Assembly: GCF_030272615.1 (NCBI RefSeq)
Contig: NC_081405.1
Span: 21,248,047 to 21,312,046, forward strand
Reading direction: 5' to 3'
Length of the DNA stretch: 64,000 nt
Origin: Cryptomeria japonica
Taxonomy: Eukaryota > Streptophyta > Pinopsida > Cupressales > Cupressaceae
Shown: one piece after another, positions 40,191 through 51,274 of the stretch
How positions within the stretch are numbered: the first letter of the stretch is position 1
Layout: each line of letters opens with the position of its first letter
The notes under the pieces: model-generated
What the model was told of the DNA's origin: nothing
What the model saw: the letters and a program-made list of their open reading frames with translations, nothing else
The model's database searches: none
Program-made: the position numbers and the translations under genes

Positions 40191-41275
40191 ATGAGGTTAA
40201 GTAGACCTCCTAAAAGATTTTCTCCTTCCTTGTATTCTATTTTATTAACTGATTCTGGTGAACCAAAAGGATATGAAGAAGAAATGCAAGTGGATGCCAA
40301 ACAACAGTGGGAGATAGGCATGAAAGGGGAAGTGGATTCCTTGATGAAGAATCAGACCTGGGACTTAGTTCCATTACCTGTAGGAAAAAGATCCTTGCCA
40401 AATAAATGGGTTTATAAGCTAAAGGAGGAAGATGGAGGACAAAAAAGATATAAGGTCAAACTCATGGTTAAAGGTTTTGCATAGAAAAATATTATATATT
40501 TTGATGAAATATTTTCTCCAGTTGTAAAAATGACTTCTATTAGAACTACTCCAAGTCTTGTGGCTGCAAAAGACTTGTGTCTTGAACAACTAGATGTTAA
40601 AACAACTTTTCTCCATGGAGATTTGGAGGAGGAAATATACATGCAACAACCACAGGCATATGAGGTCAAAGGTAAGGAGGACTTAGTGTGCAGGTTGAAG
40701 AAGAGTTTGTATGGACAGAAGCAAGCACCTCGACAAAGGTATTTGAAATTTGATAATTTCATGGATGAACAAGGTTACCACTGATGTCACTCTGATCACT
40801 ATGTTTATTTTAAGAGATTGGATAATGGCAGTTATATTATCCTGTTACTTTATGTTGATGGCATGCTTTTTGCTGGGTCTAACATGTAGCATATAAATGA
40901 ACTTAAACATAAATTAGCAAAGTCATTTGTTATGAAGGATTTGGGTGCAACTAAGAAAATCCTTGGTATGAGGATTTCACAGGACAGGAAAAATAGAATG
41001 TTAACTTTGTCCCAAAGTGAGTATATAAAGAAGGTGTTGACTAGATTTAACATGGAAAATGCAAAATTAGTTAGTACACCTTTGGCTACTCATTTTAAAT
41101 TGACTAAGGAAATGTGTCCAGAGACACAGGAAGAGGTAAATAAAATGTTTAACATCATGTATTCATCAGTTGTTGGTAGTCTGATGTATGCAATGGTATG
41201 CACTAGGAAAAATATTGCACATCCAGTGGGAGTTGTGAGTAGGTATACGAGCAATCTAGGAATGGAACATTGAAA
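40191..41275 (+). pseudogene. E4 reverse transcriptase
   Basis: Blocks in order: LMKNQTWDLVPLPVGKR near 40345, NKWVYKLKEEDGG near 40400, EQLDVKTTFLHGDLEEEIYM near 40580, KKSLYGQKQAPRQRYLKFD near 40700, LLLYVDGMLFAGS near 40845 (YVDD changed to YVDG) and MKDLGATKKILGMRISQDR near 40932. Stops at 40483, 40782, 40886 and 41271. The lost second Asp of YVDD alone would kill activity. Confidence 0.88.
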
Positions 41276-41810
41276 TGCTGTCAAATGGATTCTCAGGTAT
41301 TTGAGAGGTACTACTAGCAAGGCATTATGTTTCCAAGGATAAAATGCTTCTCTACATGGATATGTTGACTCTGATTTGGCAAATGATATTGATACAAGGA
41401 GGAATACTACAGGGTATGTTTTTACTATAGGGGGAACTGTAGTTAGTTGGATTTCTAGATTGCAAAAGGCTGTTGTGCTTTCAACCACTAAAGTTGAGTA
41501 TGTAGTTGCTACTAAAGCTAGAAAGGAGATGATTTGGTTACAATGCTTTCTGGAGGAGTTGGGCCAAATGTAGGAGGCTATCACATTATATTCTGATAGC
41601 CAGAGTTCCATTCATCTTGCAAAGAATCCTTCTCTTCATTCGAGGACAAAACACATTCAGCTCAGGTACCATTTCATACGGTCTCTTTTGGAGGATGGCC
41701 AGTTATGGATTGAGAATATTCACACAAGTGATAATCCTGCAGATATATTCACGAAGGTAGTCCCATGAGAGAAGTTAATTTCCTCCTCAGTTTCTCTTGT
41801 CCTTCTTGAC
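41276..41810 (+). pseudogene. E4 RNase H
   Basis: LHGYVDSDLANDIDTRRNTT near 41353, TKVEYVVATKARKEMIWLQ near 41490, LYSDSQSSIHLAKNPSLHSR near 41590 and the end block NPADIFTKVVP near 41735, then stop. Stops also at about 41340 and 41571. Confidence 0.88.
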
Positions 41811-41888
41811 TAAAAATTGTGGAATTAAGGAACAACCAAGTCCAAGAGTTTTATCTAGTGGGAGCTGCAAATTTAGCAATATCGTCCA

Positions 41889-41952
41889 GGATCAGTCTCC
41901 AAGTGGGAGATTGTTTGGTGTGGAGCCTGATCAGTCTCTAAGTGGGAGATTG
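41889..41952 (+). repeat. Duplicated E4 polypurine segment
   Basis: GATCAGTCTCCAAGTGGGAG at 41889 and its near copy at 41930 lie 41 bp apart, the second abutting the LTR. Confidence 0.7.
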
Positions 41953-42291
41953 TATGATATGTGGCGACTGATCAGGAATTTTTTTTTGGCATTTTTTGTT
42001 GAAAAAACTAACATTGTAAGAAAACCCTAAAAAATAACCGACTTTGAGTGTTGTCCTAAAAAAAGCTTATTATAAGCGGTTGGAATGTAAAGGCATTGTA
42101 ATGACGTTGTATTGATTTACTAGATAATAAGAAAATATTGGACAACTATGTTTGGTGGATGTATCCCATCTTGGGTGAACCATATTAAATCTTTGTCTTA
42201 TCTATGTTGTGCATTTTTCTTCATCTTTTATGTTTGTATCTGCATATACTTGTTAATTTGTATTTTCTCTAGATCTACGTAAACCCTAATA
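41951..42291 (+). repeat. E4 3' LTR
   Basis: TGTATGATATGTGGCGACTG to CCCTAATA (terminal CA decayed). Confidence 0.75.
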
Positions 42292-43235
42292 GTTAGAAAT
42301 TAGATGCATGCCAGAGGGATGCCACCACTACAGTTAACCAACTGGCACTTTCACACTTGTCATGCTCCAACACTCCCCATGCACACCTCGAGGTTACAAA
42401 GCTGCTGCACCATCAAGAACCTGAATTACTAGCACCAGTTTAGTAATAGATAAGTGGAGTTCATAGGCAATGACTTGTATGTCGACTGCAACTCCCACCA
42501 TTTTGGAATTGGATCTTAGGTATGATTTACTATAAATTGTAAAGATTGGGCCATTTTGAGGGTCGACGAACTGATGATTCAAGGACAATTAATTAGGAAT
42601 TTAGAGTCTTTTAAGTAATCTCTCTCTCGTACCTATTTTTTACAATTGAAACAATGTTATTCATTTTGAAGATTAATACAAAGCAACTTGTGGATTTCCT
42701 GATCTATGATACTTGTTTTTGTAGTTGATGTACTTCACAATTGGGCATCTTCTTTCATTTCAATCTGCAATTTGTCCCTTTGGTTCTATGGTTTTTGGAT
42801 ATGATATCTTATCCCATTTGTATGTGAGTTTCTTAACTTTGCATATTTATTGGAACATTACGTAGCTGTTGTTTCAGATGTTATTGATAATACCTCTCTG
42901 TGATATACCAACTTTGTATTCACTCAGTTGTGTATGTTAACTTCATTATTCCTTGTTACCCTGACTTATCTTTTGAAGTTTATTTGTAAGTAAAAAATGG
43001 AAAATACACAAACAAAGGTTCTGTATGTTTTGTTCAAACCAATAGGCCCCTTAATAGGTACAATTGCATCAACCACCGAGCGACCCAACAATGTCATGAC
43101 CCAACTATAGAGACCTTGGAGTTGTTAGTTCTTCAAGATTGATCTATTTTTAGGAGAGGTGGTATACATATTCATATTCTACCCGATTGTTGGTGAGTGC
43201 GTAAAAATACTTGTCAACAATTGGGTCAAATAGAT
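42292..43235. other. Unassigned sequence between E4 and E5
   Basis: AT-rich, no supported ORF, no LTR end, no repeat seen. It may contain the target of E4 or the truncated 3' part of E5. Confidence 0.4.
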
Positions 43236-43975
43236 ATCTTCCTTAAGGTCTACATTAAGAAAGGCACTTTTTACATCCATTTGGTACAACTTCCATCCAA
43301 ATTGGGTTGCTAAAGCAATAATCATTCTATTGGTTTTATCTTTGCAGTGAGAGAAAATGTTTCCTCATAGTCTATCCCTTCTTTCTTGGCAAAACCCTTG
43401 GCTACAAGTATAGCCTTATGTTTATCTATACTATAATTTGCCATACATTTAGTTTTAAATATCTATTTATAACAAATTGTTTTCTTACTAGGTGGTAGAT
43501 CAACAAACTCCTAAGTGTTGTTTTTCATCAGAGATTGATAATCTACCTCGATAGCCTCTTTCCAAGGCTTTAATTCTAGTGCTCCTTGAACATTAGATGG
43601 CTCAAAATTTTCAACAACTTAAGTCATTAGTGCAAAGTTTACCTCATTGCGAGCCATGCTGCGAGTCCTTGGACTTGAAGTTGAAGTGTTTGGAACTCCA
43701 TCCAACTTTGCATGTCAAATGGGACTAGTATGCCATTTTGGTAAAGGTTTTGTAATATTGGAAGTTGTTGATTGACTATCAACATTGCCATCATTTGTAC
43801 CATCCATGTTGAATATAGGAGAACTATTTGAAGTAGGTGGTGATTTGGAAGGAGAACTTGACGCACTCTTCTCATAAGAAAATACATCCTTGCTAATGTA
43901 TATTTCCTTTGTGTCACAATCCATAAGGCCATATGCCTTAGATTCACTACTATAACCAAGAAGAATACATTTCAT
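43236..43975 (-). pseudogene. E5 RT N-terminal part (copia), truncated
   Basis: On the minus strand MKCILLGYSSESKAYGLMD (post-integrase block) begins at 43975. Then PRTRSMARNEVNFALMT near 43660, ALELKPWKEAIEVDYQSLMK near 43580, KGFAKKEGIDYEETF near 43395 and [20 protein letters not shown] near 43290 follow. Homology ends near 43235, before the YVDD block, so RT and RNase H are cut off. Confidence 0.85.
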
Positions 43976-44001
43976 GGATTTTTCATCAAGCTTATTTTTT
44001 T

Positions 44002-45166
44002 CTATTTAAGAATGTGCGTATAGGAAGTGCATCCAAAAACATGAAGATGTGAGATAGAAGGCTTCATCCTTGCCCATGCTTTTTCTGGAGTGATTCCATC
44101 AAGGGATTTGGTTGGAGCATGATTTAGAAGATAAACTGTAGTGTGTACAACTTCATCCCAATATGCATACTCTAGTTGAGAATATTTGAACATACTTTGG
44201 ACCATCTCCACAATGATGCGATTTCTCCATCTGAGACACCATTTTGTTGAGGTGTGTATACTTCAATCAGTTGACGCTGAATGCTTTTTTCCTTTAGATA
44301 TGTGGATAATTTTGTGCTAGTGTATTCCCCTCTTGATCTGAGTAGAGGGCATGAATACCGTGATTCGTAGCTTTCTGCACCCGAGTGTGAAACTCTTTGA
44401 AATAGGAAAGAGCTTCATCTTTATGCTACAAAAAATACACCTACATTTTCCTTGTTTGATCATTAAAGAAAAGCTGAAAGTACCTATATCCATGGTGACT
44501 TTGTGGCATGGGACTGCACAGATCAGTATGCACTAGCTACAAAGGTTGGCTTGCATAATGCTCACTAGGATAGAAGGGTTCTCTATGTTGTTTTACAACA
44601 ATACAACTAGAATAAATAACACTTGACTTCTCAAGTGAAGGAAGTCCTTTGACTATATTATTCTTACAAAGTTTCAACAAATAACTAGTGCTTAAGTGAT
44701 TGAATCTAGGATGCCAAAGCAATGAAAGTTCATTGTCCTTCATCACTAGGGCTTGATTATTAGCAATTGTATCAATATTAAACGTTCTACCAACTTCAGT
44801 AGAACTAGCAACAATCTTTGGATTTTTAGACTTATCTTTGATAAGACAGACCTTTTTATCCTTAGTTGAATCAAATTCAATCCTAAGATTATGATCAAGA
44901 AGTTGGTTAACTGAAAGAAGATTTTTGGTAAGTCCTAGCATGCACAAAATATTAGTAATATTGAAACGATTAATGCCAAATTGCAAAGAGATGTCACTGA
45001 TATGTTTGATGGCATGAGTGGTATCATCTCCAAGAGTTACCGTATCATGATGGGGTTTCAATTTGAGAAACCACTCATATCCAGTCATGTGTCTTGTAGA
45101 ACCTGAGTCCACATACCATATAGAGGTATATTGGGAACCATCTTGTAAAGTGTGAGATGATAGCAT
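44002..45166 (-). pseudogene. E5 protease and integrase
   Basis: Protease: SIWYVDSGSTRHMTGYEWF near 45115 keeps Asp-Ser-Gly. Pre-integrase: LGLTKNLLSVNQLLDHNLRI near 44940 and LWHPRFNHLSTSYLLKLCKN near 44725. Integrase: LVHTDLCSPMPQSHHGYRYF near 44530 (first Asp). The second catalytic block is damaged at LYSDQEGNTLAQ near 44335. After frame changes, VEMVQSMFKYSQLEYAYWDE near 44205 and AWARMKPSISHLHVFGC near 44070. The open stretch 45166-44537 (209 codons) is the longest surviving piece. Confidence 0.88.
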
Positions 45167-45239
45167 GCATTCTTTGTCTTGAGAATCATCTGCTTCAGCA
45201 AAATTGCTTTGTTGCTTCTGTTGTTTATTCTACTCCCAT

Positions 45240-46043
45240 TGTGGTTTGCCACCTTTAAAGGGATTATGTGGATGTGTTTTGTTGGATGATCCATTGTTGA
45301 AGGATTTGTAGCAACAATTATTCACATCATGTCTAACTCTATCACACATTGGACACTTCTTCTGACGTTTGTATGAGTTGCTAGATTTGGGAGGCCCATT
45401 GAACTACTTTATAGGCTTCTTACCTTTATGATGTGTAGTCATGGCATGATCATCTGGATCATGTTCTTGGCTGATAGATTCTTCTTTATGGAGTAGATTT
45501 ACTAAATTCTCAAATGTGGGCATCATATTAGTGACATTAAAAGTCATCACAAAGACCTTGTATCTGGACGGTAGTGCCTGTAGAACAATTGGCACCAAAA
45601 ATGCATCTTCAGTCTTTTCTCCCAATGCTTGTAAAGAATCTCTCAATTTGCAATCCTTTTGACAAAGGATTCCAAATGTCCCCCATTCTTCATCTTTAGG
45701 CTATGTAGCTGAATCTACAAATTTAGGATTTGATTTTGATTCTTTGCCTCATACATCATCTAGAGCTTTTCCCATGCATCTTTGGTTGTGGACGGGTCCT
45801 GGATAAAGGGCTAACATCATCAGACACACTGAATAAAATAATCAATTTGGACTTTCTATCAGCTTGATCAAATTTCTTCTGCTCATCAACATTAGTTTTA
45901 TGTGTTGTTGTGGTGTCACTGACCACATCACAAACTTCCTCAAAATCAAGTTGAGTTTTGAGTTTGGTTTTCCATGTGGAATAGTTATTCCTGTGCAACA
46001 GTTGAAGGTTTGGAAGCAATTTTTTTGGGGAAATTCCTACCAT
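45240..46043 (-). pseudogene. E5 gag
   Basis: The ATG at 46043 opens MVGISPKKLLPNLQLLHRNN, then YSTWKTKLKTQLDFEEVCD near 45975, the classic copia gag start. A one-base shift near 45820 follows. The gag core goes on as MRDSLQALGEKTEDAFLVPI near 45646 and TFENLVNLLHKEESISQEHD near 45520. The zinc knuckle reads CPMCDRVRHDVNNC near 45350 (CX2CX4HX4C kept). The leader of this gag can be followed through both later insertions (E2 and E3) to a PBS at 63202-63213. Confidence 0.85.
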
Positions 46044-46605
46044 CTTTTTAGATAAGCATAAACACTATTTTGTCTAATGTTTATCATTTAGGCAATTAAT
46101 GTATTTGCAGAAAGAAAAGTAACACCCCTTTTAAGGAAATAAAAGTGAAAAGTAACACCCCTTTTAAGGAACTGAAAATTACACATCTAAAAAATTATCA
46201 GAAAAGGTTACCAATCCAAAACGTGCCAAGCACCAAAGATGGGGTCTACGGGCTCAACTAAAACACATCTGACATACATTCTGCTACAAGACAACCATAA
46301 CTGTTGAAATTATGCAAAACCATGCTGAATTCCATAACAACGATTATCTTCCTGATCACGGTCCTCAATATTAAACCAACACCACTTCTTAAGAAAATAT
46401 CGAGCCAAAACTCTTAGTTGATTTTCCTTATGCAAAGTGCCTTCACAACAGCTAGTGTAAGAGCTCGATTGGGCCGCTAATCCCACAATCATCAATGGTG
46501 CCTTGCATATAGTCAATACCAAGACTTTTAGCAATCAACATCACAATTCCTAAGTTTTGAACCTGGTGCATCTGCCCTGCCTTGCTAATAAATCAATACA
46601 GTACA
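46044..46605 (-). other. E5 leader, inner piece
   Basis: No ORF of note. It lies between the E5 gag start and the E2 insertion. It is inferred to be untranslated leader, continued at 55112-55358 and 63142-63201 after removal of E2 and E3. A 16-bp direct repeat AGTAACACCCCTTTTAAGGA occurs twice near 46120-46165. Confidence 0.55.
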
Positions 46606-46610
46606 CCACT
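46606..46610. repeat. E2 target site duplication CCACT, left copy
   Basis: CCACT precedes the LTR and is repeated at 55107-55111. Confidence 0.9.
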
Positions 46611-47052
46611 TGTGTGGTAGAAAAAGTGACACTAAGCAAACATGCCCTAATCTCACTTTCAATCACACACTTGTGGAATATGAAAGAGCCTAGAGGTATC
46701 ACACAATTGGCTACTTCTTCTTGTGAAAGAGAGAGCCACGGGCTACCTATTAGGATTTCTATTCCTTTGTTGTAATTGAAAGATAAAATGATGCAAGTTC
46801 AATCCCAAACCCCAAAGTGCAAGTATGAACTAATAACAAGATTTGCAAAATTGAACTTAAATAATGGAAAGCTGTAAATACCAAGATAAGACAAGAATGC
46901 AAATGCGTACCCGGAGTTAAAATCTGACTGAAAATGTTCGGGACGGGGGTGCGGGCGCCACTGTCTTGATTCTGCCCCTGAAACTGCTCCGGAAACTGCT
47001 GTTTTGCACTCTGGAAAAGCTGTCAAAAATGCTGAAAATGCTATCTGCCAGG

Positions 47053-47142
47053 AGGACCAGGGCGCCCAGCGCCCCTGTCCCAGGGACCAGGGTGCCCAGC
47101 GCCCCTGTCCTGGCAGGACCAGGGCGCTCCATGCCCCTGTCC
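47053..47142 (-). promoter_or_regulatory. Triple GC-rich palindrome in the E2 LTR
   Basis: Three tandem units of about 32 bp: GGACCAGGGCGC / CCA / GCGCCCCTGTCC (47053-47079), GGACCAGGGTGC / CCA / GCGCCCCTGTCC (47084-47110) and GGACCAGGGCGC / TCCAT / GCCCCTGTCC (47116-47142). Arms pair imperfectly. The other LTR has the same array at 53879-53968. The same unit is found in the E1 U3. Confidence 0.8.
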
Positions 47143-47886
47143 TAGTCTTTTGCTCTGAAACTTGGTGTGTTGTTTGGTCTCCGTCTGCTTCTTCCGGATC
47201 TGTAACTTGCGGCATCGTCCGAATCCCGAAACCTGCACTTATATCTGAAAAGGTGTTTGGGCGGCTATATAGGGTTTTCCCTTAGTCAAACCCCCGCTTC
47301 GGTGATTTCCACCTCCACGAATAGCCAAGTTGTATTGTAAAATGTATTGTGTGTGCAGACCTAGTGTGTGTGCAAGGTCCTTAAATGCAAGAAAGCAAAC
47401 TAGAGCAACCTAGAAAGTAAACCCTAATTGCTTGTAAATGATAATGTAAATGCTCTAAACCAAGATGCAAAGTGATCTAAAGCATAAATAAGTGATGTAA
47501 TTGAAGCTTATGCAAAGACATGAAAACAACATGAAATCATACCCAACCCTCAAGGGAGGAGTACAAGCCAATCTTCAGTCGGTAATCTCCTATTGTTCTT
47601 CAATGTCTTCCAAGCCCTAAATGTATGAATGAAATCGATAAATGCTTGATAGAAGGATGTTGAATGTTGTTGAAGTCTTCAAAGATCTGCTCTTTCGCTC
47701 ATAGAAGGTCCCTCAAAGCCAAAAATCCCCTCCTTTCTAATGAAGAAAGAGAGCTCTTATATATGAAACCCTAGGTCACAAATTCGTATTTTGGCCGACC
47801 TAGAGATTGAATATCCCACCAATTTCTTGGGGTTAAGCTTTATTTTATGATTGGATCGTGCTCCCAAAATTTCGGGAAAAATGTCC

Positions 47887-47916
47887 GGGACCATGTGCAC
47901 CGGGCGCCACGGTCTC
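47887..47916 (-). promoter_or_regulatory. E2 LTR hairpin (E1 leader type)
   Basis: On the minus strand GAGACCGTGGCGCCCGGTGC then CATGGTCCC, followed by GGACATTTTTCCCGAAATTT, the same order of words as the E1 leader copies at 13727 and 14349. Repeated at 54713-54742 in the other LTR. Confidence 0.75.
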
Positions 47917-48280
47917 GGCAACTTTTCACCGAATTTTCAGGGCCGTCGGATATGATGATTTTAGAGAGAATCCCGAAGTTACAGGTGATTTCGAGATGTT
48001 TTGACCTCGAAACCAAGCCCCCAAGTTTGAAATAGGACTTAATTAGGGTTTTTGATTAAGTGATGTATTGGAGAAATAAAATGCGAAGGGCGCGCTTTAG
48101 TGAAAGGGCCCAACTTTGTGATGTAGAGAATGATGAAATAGGACCTTAGACCTAATTAATTTGATTAATTAAGTGCTAAAGGGGAAATGCAATGCAAGAT
48201 GCAAAATGCGCCAAGGCGAGTGCTAAACTAGGTGTGAAATTGTACCACCCTAGCAAGTGCGTACAATTTACAACGCTACA

Positions 48281-48295
48281 TTTAGCCCCCACTTT
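48281..48295 (-). promoter_or_regulatory. E2 polypurine tract
   Basis: Minus strand AAAGTGGGGGCTAAA abutting the LTR; identical to E1. Confidence 0.8.
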
Positions 48296-50173
48296 AGCGG
48301 TCATATGAACACTACGTGCATATGCAAGCTAAAGTACAGAAAAGTAAACATTATTTGAAAAAGGATATATCCATAAGTCTGTCGAACGAAGCCCCCAGCG
48401 GTATCTGCAGTACACAGTTAGGAACCGCACCCTACAAAACCACATGTTAGATCACAAAATCACCTAATGCTTACTAAGGAAGGTGATGAAAATTCGAGGG
48501 TAGCTATATGCCCCCCCCTGTTTCGGCTTGCTAATTTTAGTGAGTTGAAATAGGGTATCATGTTTACCACTTCGAATTGTTAAAGAAAATTGATGACAAA
48601 TGCTCACAAGAAGATTTGATATGAGATCAAAAACTAATGGAAAATCATTTGGTAAGAAAGAGGACTAAATCTCAATTCCAACACAACAAAGAGTGTGAGG
48701 ATTTGAGATTTCTCTAACACAAGATGAAGGATGTAAATGGAAACAAAATGCAAAGAGAAGAAAAGAAAGGAAAAAATCATGAATACACACATTGGTGATC
48801 CATGAGAAGAATAGTGAGAGAGAAAACATGGACTTCTCGCCCCTAGATCTTGTCTAGGTGATCCATGAAAAAGGACATGGAAAACTATCCCCTAGAGTCT
48901 GTCTAGGTGATCCATGTAAGGGAGGAGAGTGAGAAAGTCTAGCCTTATGCCGCTAGTTCCACTCAACCTCGTGCATGTGTGTGTAAGGGAGGTTAGAAGC
49001 ACCTCATAGGAGTCTATGCCCGAGTATGCTACAACCTGTATATGTATAGTACAAAAGCGTGACATCTCGCTCTAAGAGTCTGTGCTCTGGTTTCGAGAAT
49101 GACCCATTGCTCAAAAAGTGTCATGTTTATGTCATAAGTAAAGTAGAACAAGGATACCTACCTTTATTACAAAAGAAGATACCCAAAAAATGCAACAATG
49201 TCATAGATCCCAGCAAGAGAGTTTTGCACTCTTTAAGCAAGGATAAGATAGTTGAGAAGGGATATCCTGTAGTATGTGTAAAGGAGATCCTTAGAGGAGA
49301 AGAGATCTTTGTACAAAAGATACCTAGCCCTGAGAGGAATAAGACAAAGAAGAGAATAAGAATGCAATACTTCCTTCTTTTGTGAGGTGAAAGTGATTCT
49401 TAATGAAGGATGACGCTCCTTTTAACCCAATTGGGAGAGTGAATTCATTATGGATGTATTTTACCAAGTGCAAAAGAGGTTGTAGTCAAGGACTTACACC
49501 TCTTGTAAGAGAGAATCCTTGAACAGACAACAACAAATGTGTACAAGGCATAACATCAAGTAATAAAGTCCACACCATCCACAAAATAGGAAAAAGTGGA
49601 TCCTTAGATAAAAATAAGGAAAGATCATTGCCTTCCAAGGGTAAGGACAATGAGAAGGACTTACACAATCTTCTAGGGAGAGATTTAGACATAAGCAAAA
49701 GAAGAGATGTATGAAATCATTCTTGTCCCCATAGGAACAAGAAAATTAGGCTATTATGTTGCTTCAAAAAAATATGATTGCACTTGAAATTGTACCATCA
49801 TGAATGACAATGAGCCCCCAGTAAATGAGCTACCAATGTCACATAATGATGAGCAACATAACAGCCATTAATGTTATTTAAAGACATGATAGATTGAATG
49901 AGGTATTTGAATATGACATGCTAAATGCTCAACTATAAGTGAGATCAAAAACATGTATAAAAGGATAAAAATTGAAGAACAAAAGTCACAAGAAATCTTA
50001 GAAGAGGGATGAGTGTAATTTATTAGAGCCTTATCCTTGGAGGAAAGGACTTTATGATGAATAGGAGATAAAGATTCATAAGTGGATTTAGAAATTTGAG
50101 GGGATTCATAAAGAGATTTGTTCATTGCCAAGATTTCCTTATGAGGGGAATGAGAGTTGATAGAAGTAGAAGA
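48296..50173 (-). other. E2 non-coding 3' half
   Basis: About 1.9 kb without a convincing sense ORF where pol would be expected. A G-rich tract, CAGGGGGGGGCATATAG on the minus strand near 48504-48520, parallels the E1 tract at 18368. An 85-codon (50131-49874) minus and a 108-codon (49059-49385) plus open stretch lack recognisable features. Confidence 0.6.
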
Positions 50174-51274
50174 TTATTTAGTTGAAGTGAGATCATCATC
50201 ACTACTAAATATAGCATTCACATTGAGAGATGGTCTTTTAGATGCTTTGGTACGTTTGCAGGGATTATAGCCGAGTCCAAAGGCATAATTGTGAAAATTA
50301 GTCTCTAGAGGAACTTTTATCCCTTGTTCATGAGCACCACAACCATTTCCATGATACCCATGCTTAGCAAAAATGCGAAAACCACGACCATAACGATCAG
50401 CCATTTCAGGAAGAGAAGGTGGTTTTTCATAAGACAAAGAATCAAATTCTTCAGAATTAAAGGTGTGAGGAGAAGAAGTTTGAGAAGCGGCCACAAAATT
50501 ATTGCTCATAGTTTCAAATAAGGCTGATTGATCTCTAGTTTCTTCCTTCTTTTTACCTTTAAGCTCTCTAGGAGGAACCCTATACTCACCTACAAAGGTG
50601 GGATTAAAATCAAGGGATCCCCAATCGTCTTCTGCGAGAACCTTCTCAGGATCAAAAGCCTTTTTATGCGTATATTCAAGTCGAGAAGGATCTTCTTCAG
50701 GAGCTTTAGACTCATCCAAAGAATTTTGATTATCAGAGGGTAAGGATTCATCCATAGGTATCTTGTTTAACGAGTCATCACTAGAAGAGGAAGGCTTAGA
50801 AGAACTCCCTTTGGAAGTAGATGTTTGCAAACAAGCTTGAAAATTAGTATCACCTATCAAGGTATATGTCTTATTGTTATAAATGAATTTAACTTGTCTA
50901 TGCAATGTAGAGGGGACAGCTTGCATACTGTGAATCCAAGGTCTCCCTAATAACAAGTTGTATGTTAGATTTTCCGACATAACATGGATAGGAGTAGGCA
51001 AAGTAACAGGTCCCACTATGATGGGTAAGGTGATAACACCTAATGAAGACTTAGCCACATTATCAAAGCCTCGAATGGGACGAGAGTCAGGCTCAATAAG
51101 GGCTGTATCCACATTCATCTTATGCAATAGATTAATGCTACATACATTAAGGCTAGAGCCATTATCTACTAGTGTTCGTCTTATAGCCATGTCATTTATG
51201 ATAACCACAATCATCAAGGGATCATATTGATGTTGAATTTCACTAGTAGGCAACTCATCTTGTGTGAACACAAT
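50174..51274 (-). CDS. E2 aspartic protease with C-terminal G-patch-like domain
   Basis: It follows the 605-aa ORF in the same frame after one TAA; the first codons are ATT GTG TTC, with no ATG nearby, so translation probably relies on readthrough or the TAA is a mutation. Numbering from the GTG at 51271: the catalytic loop RRTLVDNGSSLNVC has Asp36-Asn-Gly (the DNG form is usual in Tat proteases), the strand GVITLPIIVGPVTLP follows near 78 and the second block LLLGRPWIHSM lies near 107. A Ser/Asp-rich linker follows. Residues about 297-336 form a glycine motif FAKHGYHGNGCGAHEQGIK ending FGLGYNP that fits the G-patch pattern. It ends at the TAA near 50174. Confidence 0.8.
   Translation of the reverse strand: MVFTQDELPTSEIQHQYDPLMIVVIINDMAIRRTLVDNGSSLNVCSINLLHKMNVDTALIEPDSRPIRGFDNVAKSSLGVITLPIIVGPVTLPTPIHVMSENLTYNLLLGRPWIHSMQAVPSTLHRQVKFIYNNKTYTLIGDTNFQACLQTSTSKGSSSKPSSSSDDSLNKIPMDESLPSDNQNSLDESKAPEEDPSRLEYTHKKAFDPEKVLAEDDWGSLDFNPTFVGEYRVPPRELKGKKKEETRDQSALFETMSNNFVAASQTSSPHTFNSEEFDSLSYEKPPSLPEMADRYGRGFRIFAKHGYHGNGCGAHEQGIKVPLETNFHNYAFGLGYNPCKRTKASKRPSLNVNAIFSSDDDLTSTK

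Larger units (their letters stand above)
37620..42291 (+). mobile_element. E4: Ty1/copia element with short LTRs
   Basis: LTRs 37620-37978 (359 bp) and 41951-42291 (341 bp) align well. Between them lie gag, protease, integrase, RT and RNase H in the copia order, all with stops and small frameshifts. The region between integrase and RT is shortened. Flanks GAGAT and GTTAG do not match, as expected if the left LTR belongs to a tandem or recombined arrangement. Confidence 0.85.
46611..48280 (-). repeat. E2 3' LTR (1670 bp)
   Basis: On the minus strand TGTAGCGTTGTAAATTGTAC to CCACACA. It contains the single hairpin (47887-47916) upstream of the TATA box (TATATAAGAG at 47765-47756) and the triple palindrome (47053-47142) downstream of it. 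Confidence 0.92.

Noticed and set aside
42394-42588. 64-codon minus-strand open frame between E4 and E5
   Set aside because: Too short, no support from motif or neighbour.
47053-47142. CRISPR-like regular repeat array
   Set aside because: Only three units, no unique spacers, plant LTR context.
46799-47285. Overlapping open frames on both strands in the E2 LTRs (also 53625-54111)
   Set aside because: Caused by GC-rich palindromic repeats without stops; both strands open at once.
49059-49385. 108-codon plus-strand ORF antisense to E2
   Set aside because: No domain and no counterpart in E1; could be chance in a 1.9-kb non-coding stretch.
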